Positions 9,251 through 18,859 of a stretch of 64,000 nt of DNA are shown one piece after another. How positions within the stretch are numbered: the stretch's first letter is position 1; every line of letters begins with the position of its first letter. Both the position numbers and the translations under genes were made by a program. The DNA lies in NCBI GenBank assembly GCA_016720635.1, contig JADKKF010000016.1:16300-80299 (forward strand), written 5' to 3'. Under the pieces are notes generated by a model. It did not search any database, had not been told where the DNA came from, and saw nothing but the letters and a program-made list of their open reading frames with translations. The DNA comes from Saprospiraceae bacterium. Its GTDB lineage: Bacteria > Bacteroidota > Bacteroidia > Chitinophagales > Saprospiraceae.

Positions 9251-10210
9251 TTACTCTTCCAAATGGATCAAGTCCTCAATATGATACTTGTTCCGGTCGT
9301 GGCCATTGCGTGAAACGAGTTCTGCCAAAAAGCCAGTCAAAAACAACTGAACCCCAACTATCAGCGTGATCAACCCAAAATAAAACAAGGGTCGCTCGGT
9401 CATTTTGTACTCGCCATATCCGACTTTCAGCACGGTCAAATAGACCAAAATGCAAAAGCCTAGGAGAAAACTAGCGACGCCCAAGCTGCCAAAAAAATGC
9501 ATAGGCCGCTTGGCGAATTTCCCCACAAAAGAGAGGGAAAGCAGGTCCAGAAAACCATTGACAAAGCGCTCTAGCCCGAATTTGGTATAGCCGTATTTCC
9601 TTGGACGATGCTCGACGATCTTCTCACCAATCCTAGTAAAACCGTTCCACTTGGCGATGACAGGAATGTAACGGTGCATCTCACCATAGACTTCGATGGC
9701 CTTGACGACTTTATAATTGTAGGCTTTTAGTCCGCAATTGAAATCGTTGAGCTCGATGCCTGAAATCTTGCGCGTGGCCCAGTTGAATAGCTTGGTGGGG
9801 ATGGTCTTCGAGATGGGATCGTAGCGCTTTTGCTTCCATCCAGATATGAGGTGAAATCTTTGGTTTTTGATCAAATCATATAGCTCTGGAATCTCGTCTG
9901 GACTGTCTTGGAGGTCGGCATCCATAGTGATCACCACCTCGCCTGAAGCCGCCTGAAAGCCCGTCTGCAAAGCGGCTGATTTGCCATAGTTTCTGCGGAA
10001 AGAAATGCCTTTGACTTGCTTGTATTTTTGCGCTAACTGGTGTATGACCTGCCAACTTTCGTCCGAGCTGCCGTCGTTGACCAAGATGATTTCGTAGCGA
10101 AAGGCGTGTTTGGAACACACGCGATGAATCCAATCTACCAGTTCTGGGAGAGATTCTGCTTCATTGAAAAGGGGTACTACGATAGAAATGTCAAGGCTCG
10201 GTTCGGTCAT
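9251..10210 (-). CDS. family 2 glycosyltransferase, polyprenyl-phosphate type
   Basis: A 319-residue membrane-bound glycosyltransferase of the DPM1/GtrB/ArnC group, which moves a sugar from a nucleotide donor to undecaprenyl phosphate. The GT-A domain shows ISIVVPLFNEAESLPELVDW, EIILVNDGSSDESW and the metal-binding TMDADLQDSPDEIPEL, followed by FRRNYGKSAALQTGF. Two C-terminal membrane helices (FFGSLGVASFLLGFCILVYL and LITLIVGVQLFLTGFLAEL) fit the lipid-linked subfamily. It overlaps the upstream DUF4199 gene by 4 bases (ATGA), so the two are probably co-translated. The sugar is unknown. Confidence 0.88.
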   Translation of the reverse strand: MTEPSLDISIVVPLFNEAESLPELVDWIHRVCSKHAFRYEIILVNDGSSDESWQVIHQLAQKYKQVKGISFRRNYGKSAALQTGFQAASGEVVITMDADLQDSPDEIPELYDLIKNQRFHLISGWKQKRYDPISKTIPTKLFNWATRKISGIELNDFNCGLKAYNYKVVKAIEVYGEMHRYIPVIAKWNGFTRIGEKIVEHRPRKYGYTKFGLERFVNGFLDLLSLSFVGKFAKRPMHFFGSLGVASFLLGFCILVYLTVLKVGYGEYKMTERPLFYFGLITLIVGVQLFLTGFLAELVSRNGHDRNKYHIEDLIHLEE

Positions 10211-10737
10211 ATTTTGCTCTTTCTAATGGTAAAGAAAAACGTAATGATGACGGACAAGATAAAACCCTTGAAGAGTGAGTTGGCGAATTCAAGACTCAAG
10301 CTTTTTAGATTATAAGAATTAAGCGATGTATTGAGATCTTGTTTGATTTTTGTAAAATTTTCTTTTTGATCTTCGTTGCCTGGCATTTTCGAAACCCAAT
10401 CTACGAGTTCATTGAAAAAACCTTTGGTTACCTCCATGAGCGAAGAATCAACCCAATTGAACATGATGAACATCATCGCATAGTAAAAGACATTGGCGAC
10501 CAAAAACACGATGAAAGGCGTCTGCAAAAGATTGTGATATGAGCGTTCTTCTGGAGCTATAGTGGCTTTGGCTTTGCCAGTGGCCCAAATCATGCCGACC
10601 CAATAAAAGATATAGGTATAAAAAGTGGATATGACAAATTGTCTTTTGTCCACGAAATAAAAACCAAGCATCAACACGACGGTCAATATACCAACGATGA
10701 CTCCAGTTCTAAGGCCAATAATTCTACACTGATTCAA
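10207..10737 (-). CDS. DUF4199 membrane protein
   Basis: A 176-residue protein with about four membrane helices: GLRTGVIVGILTVVLMLGFYFV, FYTYIFYWVGMIWA, TPFIVFLVANVFYYAMMFIMF and a C-terminal SLFKGFILSVIITFFFTI. These helices and the soluble loop between the last two fit DUF4199, a Bacteroidota family without known function. It sits next to another DUF4199 gene and overlaps the glycosyltransferase by 4 bases. The pairing of DUF4199 with this type of glycosyltransferase is common in the phylum, which suggests a shared envelope role, but no reaction can be assigned. Confidence 0.75.
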   Translation of the reverse strand: MNQCRIIGLRTGVIVGILTVVLMLGFYFVDKRQFVISTFYTYIFYWVGMIWATGKAKATIAPEERSYHNLLQTPFIVFLVANVFYYAMMFIMFNWVDSSLMEVTKGFFNELVDWVSKMPGNEDQKENFTKIKQDLNTSLNSYNLKSLSLEFANSLFKGFILSVIITFFFTIRKSKI

Positions 10738-10826
10738 AGGAAAAAAGAATTTTCTTTAATAAAACAAAACAAGTGATCAACCGCAAAGTTAATCACTTGT
10801 CGCAAAATTTTAGATTGTTTAAGGAA

Positions 10827-11393
10827 TTATGCTATGTTTTGGTTGGGATCTTTGCGCATGACAGCTCCCATAATCAGAGACATAATGGCTCCAAATATAC
10901 CAGAAGAAAGCAAATTGCCAGCAATATTCATGACAGAAAAGCCCATTTTATCCTTTTGCTTAGCCATTTCTTCTTCCATTTTTTCCATGGCTTCTTCGTT
11001 CTCACCAGCTATTTTTGTCATAAATTCCATTGATTCTCTTTGGATGCTTTCCATGTATCCAGGATCTATATAATTCATATAAATTTGCATGAATACAAAC
11101 ATCACTAGCGATGATAATACGGCAATCAAAGTACCATTGACTACGGCTTGGCCAAGGTTTAGATAGCCTCCTTGACGCTCATCGCGAATCATCTTGAATG
11201 CCATAAATAGGATATAAAGGGTAAGAGCAACTCCAAGTACGAACTGGATAATACCACCCGTTCCTACGGTCTTCATGCCTGACATGGTGATGACAAGAAA
11301 TAATACTACCGAAGCCAAAGCTGCGATCAATCCCCAGCGAATAATAATATCCCAATAAAGTTTTAAAGCGGTGTTTTGTCCATTAGATTCCAT
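10827..11393 (-). CDS. DUF4199 membrane protein (second copy)
   Basis: A 188-residue protein from the ATG at 11393 (MESNGQNTALKLYWD); a GTG nine bases upstream is the alternative. It has four hydrophobic segments (IIRWGLIAALASVVLFLVI, IIQFVLGVALTLYILFMAFK, VVNGTLIAVLSSLVMFVFM and a C-terminal GNLLSSGIFGAIMSLIMGAVM). A charged loop rich in Glu, Met and Lys (EEAMEKMEEEMAKQKDKM) lies between helices 3 and 4. It ends in DPNQNIA. It is paralogous in layout to the gene at 10207-10737 and probably shares its transcript, with a gap of 89 bases. Confidence 0.75.
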   Translation of the reverse strand: MESNGQNTALKLYWDIIIRWGLIAALASVVLFLVITMSGMKTVGTGGIIQFVLGVALTLYILFMAFKMIRDERQGGYLNLGQAVVNGTLIAVLSSLVMFVFMQIYMNYIDPGYMESIQRESMEFMTKIAGENEEAMEKMEEEMAKQKDKMGFSVMNIAGNLLSSGIFGAIMSLIMGAVMRKDPNQNIA

Positions 11394-11453
11394 AATTCTC
11401 ACATATTATAAAAGGTTAAATAATGCCTAAATATACGAGAAAATTATGATATA

Positions 11454-13484
11454 TCATTTTTTCCAGAACCTAATTATGAAAGTTTCGAGTCCAAGAAATA
11501 TTAATGCTGCCATGAGTAAATACCGCCATATCATGCTTCCCTTATTTTTTTGATCCAACTGAGCGACAAAATTTGCGGTTTCTTTTTGGTCCAGCACCTT
11601 GATCGGATAATGCGTGAAATAATTTTCAATAGCGCTCTTGTTGGCGAATTTCATCTGGCTTTCCTGCCGAGAATTATTGAATGCAAATGAAGCTATTTTC
11701 GTAGAATCTTTGTCGGTGAGGTAGTAGTAGCCCGCTTCCTTGATTTGGCCTTGAAGGCCTAGCATCAGATTGTTCCCTTGACGGGTATGTTGTGGGATGA
11801 ATTCGGTTTTTCCTTTGATGGTATAGGAAACCTCCGACTGGCTATTGTCCGCTTTAGCTTGGACTTGTTCGTCCTGACCGATGATATAGGCGTACTTGAC
11901 TTTCTCTAGGGATGATAATGCCATTCGATACATCATGGGCGCGAATATGGAGGCATTTTGGACCAAGTCACTCGACTCTGTATCCAAAGGGCTGGCGCAG
12001 AGGTATAAATTGCCATTGCCGCGCTTATATTTGGCGATAAAGGTGGAACCATCTTTGTACTTCATGATCCACTCCTCGCCTTGGGCGCCTCGCTTGATGG
12101 GATAGTTATACTGCGTACTGGGATATCTGAAATTCCCCGCCTTGCCTTCGAATACTTCCTTGAATACGTATTCCTCCGTGTTGATGCTATTGACCTCACG
12201 TTTTTGGTTTTCTCTATTGGATAGAGATCCCGTAGATAAGCTCGACCACATGCTGTTGTAAGCGTTTAGATCGGCATTTTTGCCTGGAAAAATGACCACA
12301 TTGCCGCCATTCTGGACATATTTCGAAAGTTCAGCCACCAGCCCCGATGACACGTTGTCGAGGTCTTCCAATACGATGAGTTTGTACTTTCCGAAACCGT
12401 TATAATCGATCTGTTGAGAACTATTTTCTTTGACATCGAATAAGCCAGAGGCCTCCAGCGCACTTTCGACGTATTTGTTGGGTGTATTTTGGTGGATGAT
12501 CAAGGTATTGATTTTTTCAGGGACCTCGACCGAAATTAAATATTGGTCATCGAACTGGATGGGATGGTCTGCGATGGTTAGTTTGATATCGTGCCAGCCC
12601 ACTTTTTGCAATATGAATCCTATAGTGTCCTGTTTTTGTGAGTTAGCATCAATATACAGCGTACCTACAGGACGGATTTGTCCTTCGGCTTCTAGACTTA
12701 TTTGAAGGCCTTCGACCGCTTGTCGCCCTTGATTGGATACTTTGACTACCAATCGAGATGTCTGTCCAGCCAAGGGTATGGCTGACTCAAAATAGGCCGT
12801 GTCTATGGATACATTGTTCTGTTCGATGCTGTTGAGAGGGATGATATTCACCTCGGCGTCTAGTCTGTCAGCCGCCAAAGTTCCTTCGACCATATTCTGT
12901 TGAAAATCCGATATCAAATACACCTGCTTGGCGTCATTTTGGATAGAATTGAGCAAAGCACCTTGCTTTTCTATGATTTTTTGCAATGGCTGGACATTGG
13001 GCCGGATCTTGATGTCTTCGATGAGTCTCAAGGCGGTCTCTTGATCGACCATCCTCTGCTGTCCCAGTCCTAGGTCATTCGTCAGTATTTGGAATCTATC
13101 CGATACTTTGTATGACTTCACGATATCGGTGGCGCGCTTTTTGGCCAACTCGATCAGCGGCACCTCCTCGCTCAGTGCGAGCATCGAAAACGAATTGTCA
13201 ACGTAGATCGACACCCAGCGATTGGCCTTTAGATCTATGTTGTCGCCCTTCCAAAACGGCTGAGCGAATGCAAAAACCAAGGCAAGTACCGCCAAGCATC
13301 TCGCCAGTAGGGTCAAGAGATTCTTGAGCTTCGTGCGCGCATCGGTTTCCTCTTTTATTTCCTTCAAAAACCGCACATTCGTAAACTGCACCCTTTTGTA
13401 CCTCCTGAAGTGGAACAAGTGTATCAGTATGGGCACCCCTATCAGTAGCCCCGCCAGCGCGAACAATGGATATAACAATTGCAT
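11454..13484 (-). CDS. BatA-type membrane protein with degenerate von Willebrand A domain
   Basis: A 676-residue inner-membrane protein. It begins with the paired-helix BatA N-terminal domain: LYPLFALAGLLIGVPILIHLF, then the hallmark FRRYKRVQFTNVRFLKEI, then a second helix LARCLAVLALVFAFAQPFW. A VWA-like MIDAS stretch follows (YVDNSFSM), then a long periplasmic region including a DUF4159/GATase-like segment (KLIVLEDLDNV...LSKYVQNGGNVVIFPG). A C-terminal helix (RYLLMAALIFLGLETFIIRF) ends it. Such proteins occur near aerotolerance (Bat) operons or alone in Bacteroidota; the precise function is unknown. It is transcribed towards DUF4199. Confidence 0.82.
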   Translation of the reverse strand: MQLLYPLFALAGLLIGVPILIHLFHFRRYKRVQFTNVRFLKEIKEETDARTKLKNLLTLLARCLAVLALVFAFAQPFWKGDNIDLKANRWVSIYVDNSFSMLALSEEVPLIELAKKRATDIVKSYKVSDRFQILTNDLGLGQQRMVDQETALRLIEDIKIRPNVQPLQKIIEKQGALLNSIQNDAKQVYLISDFQQNMVEGTLAADRLDAEVNIIPLNSIEQNNVSIDTAYFESAIPLAGQTSRLVVKVSNQGRQAVEGLQISLEAEGQIRPVGTLYIDANSQKQDTIGFILQKVGWHDIKLTIADHPIQFDDQYLISVEVPEKINTLIIHQNTPNKYVESALEASGLFDVKENSSQQIDYNGFGKYKLIVLEDLDNVSSGLVAELSKYVQNGGNVVIFPGKNADLNAYNSMWSSLSTGSLSNRENQKREVNSINTEEYVFKEVFEGKAGNFRYPSTQYNYPIKRGAQGEEWIMKYKDGSTFIAKYKRGNGNLYLCASPLDTESSDLVQNASIFAPMMYRMALSSLEKVKYAYIIGQDEQVQAKADNSQSEVSYTIKGKTEFIPQHTRQGNNLMLGLQGQIKEAGYYYLTDKDSTKIASFAFNNSRQESQMKFANKSAIENYFTHYPIKVLDQKETANFVAQLDQKNKGSMIWRYLLMAALIFLGLETFIIRFWKK

Positions 13485-13555
13485 CCTACAAAGATAATGA
13501 AATTTAATCGGAACGATATTAACCCTAAGGACAGTCTTAACATTATTTTATGATT

Positions 13556-13676
13556 GGGCGTGTCCCTCAAGGGGTTGAGGGTCGCGTGTTGCGTGGGTTT
13601 CGTCTCGCTCGTCCTAGGGACGATCTGGGACTCCCGACATACGAGGATGTCGGGACCACTCCACCCGCTCACGCGC
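13556..13676 (-). repeat. structured intergenic repeat, copy 4 (- orientation)
   Basis: Read on the minus strand it starts GCGCGTGAGCGGGTGGAGTG and ends GAGGGACACGCCC. In between are hairpin TCCCGACATCCTCGTATGTCGGGA, the CGTC..CTAGGACG..CGAGACGAAAC core and CCCACGCAACACGCGACC. The match to copy 5 is close, including the CCCACGCAACAC block. Confidence 0.78.
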
Positions 13677-13923
13677 TAAGTTTTGGGTAGTTCATTTTGG
13701 ATGTTGAGTAGGGTGGAATTTTGTTTTGATTTGGCATGAAGGGCAATATTTAATTTGCTTATTGCAAAAGGAGGAGGCTTAATCATTAAGAAGATTTATT
13801 TATACCCAAGAAACCAAAATAATATATTAACTTTGGAATGTATAAAAAAATGCTTTTGCAAACAGTAATTGTGGTTTGTGGCAAATTTTATATGTATCTT
13901 TACTTAATCGTAATTCTTTTACT

Positions 13924-14949
13924 ATGAAATCGCTCTTTTGGTTCACTTTAATATTTAACTCGGTTTTTGTCGTCGATTTTACGGCTGCCCAATCCACAAG
14001 TCATCCTGAGAACCAAATTGCAGTCCAATATGCTTCTGACCAAAGTTCAAAAACCACCGTGCTAGAGAGTGAGGAACCCATATTACCTCCAGAAATCTCA
14101 TTTAGAAAAAATAATTATTTTCCATTTCTTTCCAATACCAGTTGGTTGTATCTCCAAAAAACTTTAGAAGGATTTTATAATTTGTATTTAGAAAATCATA
14201 GGGATACGGTAGTTCAAGGTCTGCCTTGTAGAATTCTGAGGGAAACAAATATAAGTTTATCTGGCGGATTTACTAATCCTTTTGACCCTCCAGGATTTAA
14301 AGGTGACGAATATATTTTTTTTGAAGACACGAGTGCTCACAAGGTATTTGTTTACAATTCGAACATTCAAAAATTTTTTGTTTTATATGACTTTAATTTG
14401 AATGTTGGCGATACATTGGCACAAGATAATTTAGTTGTTACCAGAATTGTGGATACGACATTTTTAGGCACTTCAAGGAAAAAAATTAGTTTTCGATCGA
14501 CTTTAGATAGGGATTATGTAATTGAATGGATTGAAGGTATTGGTAATATAACACACCCTCTGGTTACGGATTATCCAGTTTCTAGGTTTAATAAAATGGT
14601 ATGTGTAAAACAAAATTCTTCGATTGTCTATGAGAGTCAACCGACCTTATTTACCGTAGATTGTAATAGCGTTCTAAGTTCAACCAACGAAATTCCTAGC
14701 AAAGAGAATAATTTAGGTAAACTGATAATATACCCTAATCCTAGCAGTGGAGAAATTCAATGGTTCACGAGTAGGATTTCATCAACCAAAAGTGTGCAGA
14801 TATTCAATGCCATCGGACATCGAATCTATCAAAGTCCCGATAACTTCCAAGCCAATAGTTTAAATATAAGTCATTGGCCACCAGGGGTTTATTATATGGT
14901 TTTGACGGCCTCATTGGGCAGCATCAGCCAAAAGTTTATTAAAAATTGA
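13924..14949 (+). CDS. secreted protein with type IX sorting domain
   Basis: A 341-residue exported protein. The open frame starts at 13876, but the ATG at 13924 begins MKSLFWFTLIFNSVFVVDFTAAQ, a proper signal peptide, and is preferred. The middle (NTSWLYLQKTLEGFYNLYLE and on) matches no family I know. The C-terminal 75 residues are a T9SS type A sorting domain: IIYPNPSSGEIQWF, VQIFNAIGHRIYQS, LNISHWPPGVYYMVL, SQKFIKN. The protein should therefore cross the outer membrane through T9SS. A TATCTTTA element at 13895-13902 with TTTG at 13875-13878 is a plausible but slightly short-spaced promoter. Confidence 0.82.
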   Translation: MKSLFWFTLIFNSVFVVDFTAAQSTSHPENQIAVQYASDQSSKTTVLESEEPILPPEISFRKNNYFPFLSNTSWLYLQKTLEGFYNLYLENHRDTVVQGLPCRILRETNISLSGGFTNPFDPPGFKGDEYIFFEDTSAHKVFVYNSNIQKFFVLYDFNLNVGDTLAQDNLVVTRIVDTTFLGTSRKKISFRSTLDRDYVIEWIEGIGNITHPLVTDYPVSRFNKMVCVKQNSSIVYESQPTLFTVDCNSVLSSTNEIPSKENNLGKLIIYPNPSSGEIQWFTSRISSTKSVQIFNAIGHRIYQSPDNFQANSLNISHWPPGVYYMVLTASLGSISQKFIKN

Positions 14950-15102
14950 CAGTTCATTCCAGTACTTTGTTCTTGGTTGAGCCTCGCATGGATTGATATG
15001 GGTGTTTTAATGTGAGATTAAAAAGCTTCTTGGGGTTGGAGCTAATTCTTGTATTTTGAGTCTGTGGAAGTATTGGCTTGGTCCTTAGAAAAAGCCCAAT
15101 AT

Positions 15103-15708
15103 TTATTGGATATTTAGTTTTTCTAGGATGCCTTCTTTTTTTATTGTGGCCAAGAAGTTTTCGGCCGTTTGTGTTTTATCCATGGACGCGTATTCTACCA
15201 CAGCATTGATGGTTTTGAAATTGAAACTTTCTGAACAATTGAATTTGGTCCAAACTCTTTGGAATGTTTTATCTTCTTCAGTTTTAAAAAAGAACTCAGG
15301 GAGAGTACTGAGTGTGTCGGTTTCTTTGTCCCAATTATATTCCTTATGAACGATGGTTGAATTGAACTTTAACTCAATGTTATCGCCATTTATGACATAT
15401 TTACCCGAAAGAAAAGTATCACCTTCTAAGCAATAATCGACGCAAACAAAATTTTCGTTATCCAAAAATAAATAGTTGCTAGAGCAACAGTCACATTCCC
15501 CAAAAGCTTCACAATCTTTTGAATTAAATTCAGGCCCTAAAAGATAGAGTTTATTAGCCAATGTGAAGTTCGAGATGGCAGTTTGTGTGCTGGTTTCAGG
15601 TTTTGTTTCAGCTGTAACTGTGTGCTGTTTTTGAGATGAATTGCAACCTAAGAACAAAAAGATAGGGCACGTAAATGTAAAGATGATAACAGCTCTTTTT
15701 AGGATCAT
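15103..15708 (-). CDS. cysteine-rich lipoprotein, unknown function
   Basis: A 201-residue protein from the ATG at 15708 (MILKRAVIIFTFTCPIF); the frame extends to 15765 but the later start gives a good lipoprotein signal with lipobox FLGC. After a Thr/Gln-rich linker the mature domain has CEAFGECDCCSSNYLFLDNE and FVCVDYCLEGDTFLSGKY, six closely spaced cysteines that could be disulfide-bonded or bind metal. It ends with an amphipathic helix (TAENFLATIKKEGILEKL). I know no family for it. Confidence 0.65.
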   Translation of the reverse strand: MILKRAVIIFTFTCPIFLFLGCNSSQKQHTVTAETKPETSTQTAISNFTLANKLYLLGPEFNSKDCEAFGECDCCSSNYLFLDNENFVCVDYCLEGDTFLSGKYVINGDNIELKFNSTIVHKEYNWDKETDTLSTLPEFFFKTEEDKTFQRVWTKFNCSESFNFKTINAVVEYASMDKTQTAENFLATIKKEGILEKLNIQ

Positions 15709-16017
15709 TCTGATTGGTGTTTTTATTAATTGTACGTGCATTGGGTGTGGTTTATTATTTAACAAAAATCAAAATCGGGGTTAGTCATCAAGTCATGAAT
15801 CGCAACTAAACAATTTATTTTACATTCAAAGGTAGCAATAGTAGGTTTTATATCAAATTTAGTCTAAAAAATTCAAGAAAATGCCAAGCAACAGTTAAAA
15901 TATGCCAGGATTTATTTTTTCAATTTTCCAGAATTTAAAAAGTCCTTGTACGGAAGTAGGTTCAGTTTGGTTTTTAGAGTTTCTTGTGTTTAATTGACCA
16001 ATCTCGAGACCATTAAT

Positions 16018-17262
16018 CTACAAAATCAAATGGGTGAATAAATCTACATTTTCATTCAAGTATTGATAATTAAATTTCATAGCAGTTAGCTGCTCTTCGA
16101 TTGCCTTAAAATCATTTGGATTTTTCACCTCAATCCCCACTACTGCGGGGCCGCTTTCGCGGTTATTTTTTTTCGAAAATTGAAAATATGTAATGTCGTC
16201 GTTCTCCCCTAAAACCTTGCTTACAAACTCTTTTAACGCTCCAGGACGTTGTGGAAATTTGATGATAAAATAGTGTTTCAAGCCTTCATACAGCAGCGAC
16301 CTTTCCTTGATTTCCTCAGTCCTAGTTATATCATTATTGCTGCCGCTGACGATGCAAACCACATTTTTGCCTTTTATTTCATCCTTATAAAAATCGAGTG
16401 CAGCGATGGCCAATGCACCTGCGGGTTCTACCACGATTGCTTCTTCGTTATACAAGCGCAATATGGTCGAGCAAACTTTCCCTTCAGGAACCAGAATAAT
16501 ATCGTGTAAACTGTCCTTGCAAATCTCAAACGTTATATCACCCACGCGCTTTACAGCAGCGCCATCTATGAATTTGTCTATATCCTCAAGTTTTGTATTT
16601 ATGCCATTTTGGATGGAGGTTTTCATAGATGCAGCACCAGTTGGTTCTACACCTATGATTTTAGTCTCAGGACTTAATGCTTTAAAAACTGTTGAAATAC
16701 CTGCCGCCAAACCACCCCCACCGATGGGTACAAACAAATAATCAACTGGAGTTTTTGCATCTTCTATCAATTCCAATGCGACTGTGCCCTGACCTGCTAT
16801 GACATTTTCATCATCAAAGGGATGGATAAATATCGCAGCTTTTTCGTCACAGTATTCACTTGCATACTGGAAAGATTCGTCGAAGGTATCACCTTTCATG
16901 ACTACTTCAACCTTATCTTTTCCAAAAAGCTTAACTTGCTTTATTTTTTGTTGAGGTGTAGTCACTGGCATAAAAATTGTGGCATTTATATACAGTTTAT
17001 TGCAAGCAAAAGCCACGCCTTGAGCGTGATTGCCAGCACTTGCGCATACTACTCCTTTGTTTTTTTCATTAGTAGAAAGAGCAAATATCTTATTGTAGGC
17101 ACCCCTAAGTTTGTAGGAGCGAACGGGCTGCAAGTCTTCTCTTTTTAGCCAAACCTGAGCAGAGAATTCTTCACTCAGGTTTTCATTTTTCATCAATGGG
17201 GTATGCACAGCGACGCCTTTTATGCGCTCCTTGGCCAAAAGTATTTCCTCTAAAGATATCAT
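16018..17262 (-). CDS. ilvA: threonine ammonia-lyase (threonine dehydratase)
   Basis: This 414-residue PLP enzyme turns threonine into 2-oxobutanoate, the first committed step to isoleucine. The PLP lysine is in RSYKLRGAYN (K51), the phosphate loop is GGGGLAAG, and CIVSGSNND precedes the regulatory part. A C-terminal ACT-like domain (about 331-414: KHYFIIKFPQRPGALKEFVSKVL) is present, so feedback control by isoleucine is likely. It is the last gene of the ilv operon; its ATG overlaps the ilvC stop by one base. The length fits the single-ACT biosynthetic form rather than the short catabolic TdcB. Confidence 0.96.
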   Translation of the reverse strand: MISLEEILLAKERIKGVAVHTPLMKNENLSEEFSAQVWLKREDLQPVRSYKLRGAYNKIFALSTNEKNKGVVCASAGNHAQGVAFACNKLYINATIFMPVTTPQQKIKQVKLFGKDKVEVVMKGDTFDESFQYASEYCDEKAAIFIHPFDDENVIAGQGTVALELIEDAKTPVDYLFVPIGGGGLAAGISTVFKALSPETKIIGVEPTGAASMKTSIQNGINTKLEDIDKFIDGAAVKRVGDITFEICKDSLHDIILVPEGKVCSTILRLYNEEAIVVEPAGALAIAALDFYKDEIKGKNVVCIVSGSNNDITRTEEIKERSLLYEGLKHYFIIKFPQRPGALKEFVSKVLGENDDITYFQFSKKNNRESGPAVVGIEVKNPNDFKAIEEQLTAMKFNYQYLNENVDLFTHLIL

Positions 17263-18305
17263 TATTTGGTTGGTCTTAATTTACGAACTTGTGCACCTGT
17301 CTGCCACAATTCACTTTCCTTTAATTCTTTCAATTCTTCTTCTAGCTTTGTTCGATAGTCTGGCTTGCTATTGGCCTCGATGACTATTTCGGCTTCCTTG
17401 CCAGAGATCACGCTGTCATACAATTCATTCAGTACGGGTTCTGTGGCCTCGCGAAATTTTCCTTTCCAATCCAATGCACCGCGCTGGGCTGTTGTAGAAC
17501 AATTAGCATACATCCAGTCCATACCATTTTCAGCCACCAATGGCATTAAGCTTTGGGTTAATTCTTCTACGGTTTCATTAAATGCTTCACTTGGAGAGTG
17601 TCCACGTTGTCGCAAGACATTGTACTGCGCTTCGAAAATCCCAGCAATCGCCCCCATAAGTACCCCACGCTCACCAGTGAGGTCACTATAAACCTCCTTC
17701 TGAAAAGTGGTTTCAAATAGATATCCAGAGCCAATAGCGATTCCTAGTGCTAAGGCTCTTTCATGTGCATTGCCCGTGGCGTCTTGGAATACCGCATAGC
17801 TTGAATTAAGCCCCTGCCCTTTGAGAAATAAACTTCGCAGTGATGTGCCAGAGCCTTTGGGTGCTACTAAAAAAACATCGATATCGCTAGGAGGGATGAT
17901 GCCTGTTTTTTCATGAAAGGTAACACCAAATCCATGGGAGAAATAAAGAGCTTTGCCAGGGGTTAAATATTTTTTCATTCCATCCCATGCTTGTATTTGG
18001 CCGGCATCGGAAAGTAAGTTCATGATGATCTTTCCTTTGTCACAAGCCTCCTCAACTTCAAAAAGAGTTGTGCCCTCTTTCCAACCCTCAGCCAATGCCT
18101 TGTTCCAGCTGTCGGTGCCTTTGCGTTGTCCTACTATCACGTGGATCCCGTTATCCTTGAGATTCAAGGCCTGACCTGGCCCTTGTACACCATAACCTAT
18201 GACAGCTATTGTTTCATTTTTTAAAATTTCTTTTGCTTTGTCCAGTGAAAATTCTTCTCGTGTTACCACATTTTCTAGTACACCTCCAAAATTGATTGTT
18301 GCCAT
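17262..18305 (-). CDS. ilvC: ketol-acid reductoisomerase
   Basis: This 347-residue enzyme converts acetolactate and acetohydroxybutyrate to the dihydroxy acids with NADPH and Mg2+. The nucleotide loop is IGYGVQGPGQALNL (GYGVQG at 37-42). FLVAPKGSGTSLRSLF and DLTGERGVLMGAIAG mark the catalytic domain, with the metal-binding Asp and Glu. A C-terminal ALDWKGKFREATEPVLNELY completes the KARI_C fold. The arginine-rich GQRKGTDSW after strand 2 points to NADPH use. It lies between ilvN and ilvA, overlapping the latter. Confidence 0.96.
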   Translation of the reverse strand: MATINFGGVLENVVTREEFSLDKAKEILKNETIAVIGYGVQGPGQALNLKDNGIHVIVGQRKGTDSWNKALAEGWKEGTTLFEVEEACDKGKIIMNLLSDAGQIQAWDGMKKYLTPGKALYFSHGFGVTFHEKTGIIPPSDIDVFLVAPKGSGTSLRSLFLKGQGLNSSYAVFQDATGNAHERALALGIAIGSGYLFETTFQKEVYSDLTGERGVLMGAIAGIFEAQYNVLRQRGHSPSEAFNETVEELTQSLMPLVAENGMDWMYANCSTTAQRGALDWKGKFREATEPVLNELYDSVISGKEAEIVIEANSKPDYRTKLEEELKELKESELWQTGAQVRKLRPTK

Positions 18306-18317
18306 GTTCTTTATTTT

Positions 18318-18842
18318 TTAATTTGATTTTTCAATTTCTTTTAAATACGTGCTGAGTTCTTTCATGGGTTTGGTCACCGCTACTCTTCCTGATCGGGCAA
18401 ATTCCAATATCCCAAAGGGTTTTAATTTTTCAAAAAGCAATTGAGTTTCTTCAACATGCCCTGTTTTTTCAATCACCATAAACATAGGATCCACCGTAAG
18501 GATACGGGCATAGTTTTCACGAATTACCTTTTCGACAGATCCATTGGTCAGGTTGTCTGTTTTAATTTTGTACAATGCGATCTCTTGGTGCACTATCTCT
18601 GATTCTTCGTGGACAAAAGCCTTTAATACATCCACCAATTTCTCGATTTGGCCTATTACTTTATCTACTTGTTCTTTGGATGTTCTTAGAACAATTGTAT
18701 AGCGGAAAACGTCCTTAACTTCTGATTCTGAGGCAGTTATGCTATCAATATTTAGGTGTCTTCTGGTGAAAATGATGGTAATGCGATTGAGCATTCCGAT
18801 GGAATTTTCGGTAAAAACAGATACTGTATATATTTTTTCCAT
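18318..18842 (-). CDS. ilvN: acetolactate synthase small (regulatory) subunit
   Basis: The 174-residue regulatory subunit that binds IlvB and gives valine feedback. The N-terminal ACT domain is intact (YTVSVFTENSIGMLNRITIIFTRRHLNIDSITAS), and the C-terminal half matches ALS_ss_C (FEKLKPFGILEFARSGRVAVTK). The length is typical of the long IlvH/IlvN form. It lies 17 bases after ilvB. Confidence 0.95.
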   Translation of the reverse strand: MEKIYTVSVFTENSIGMLNRITIIFTRRHLNIDSITASESEVKDVFRYTIVLRTSKEQVDKVIGQIEKLVDVLKAFVHEESEIVHQEIALYKIKTDNLTNGSVEKVIRENYARILTVDPMFMVIEKTGHVEETQLLFEKLKPFGILEFARSGRVAVTKPMKELSTYLKEIEKSN

Positions 18843-18859
18843 TTTAAATTTTTCAGACG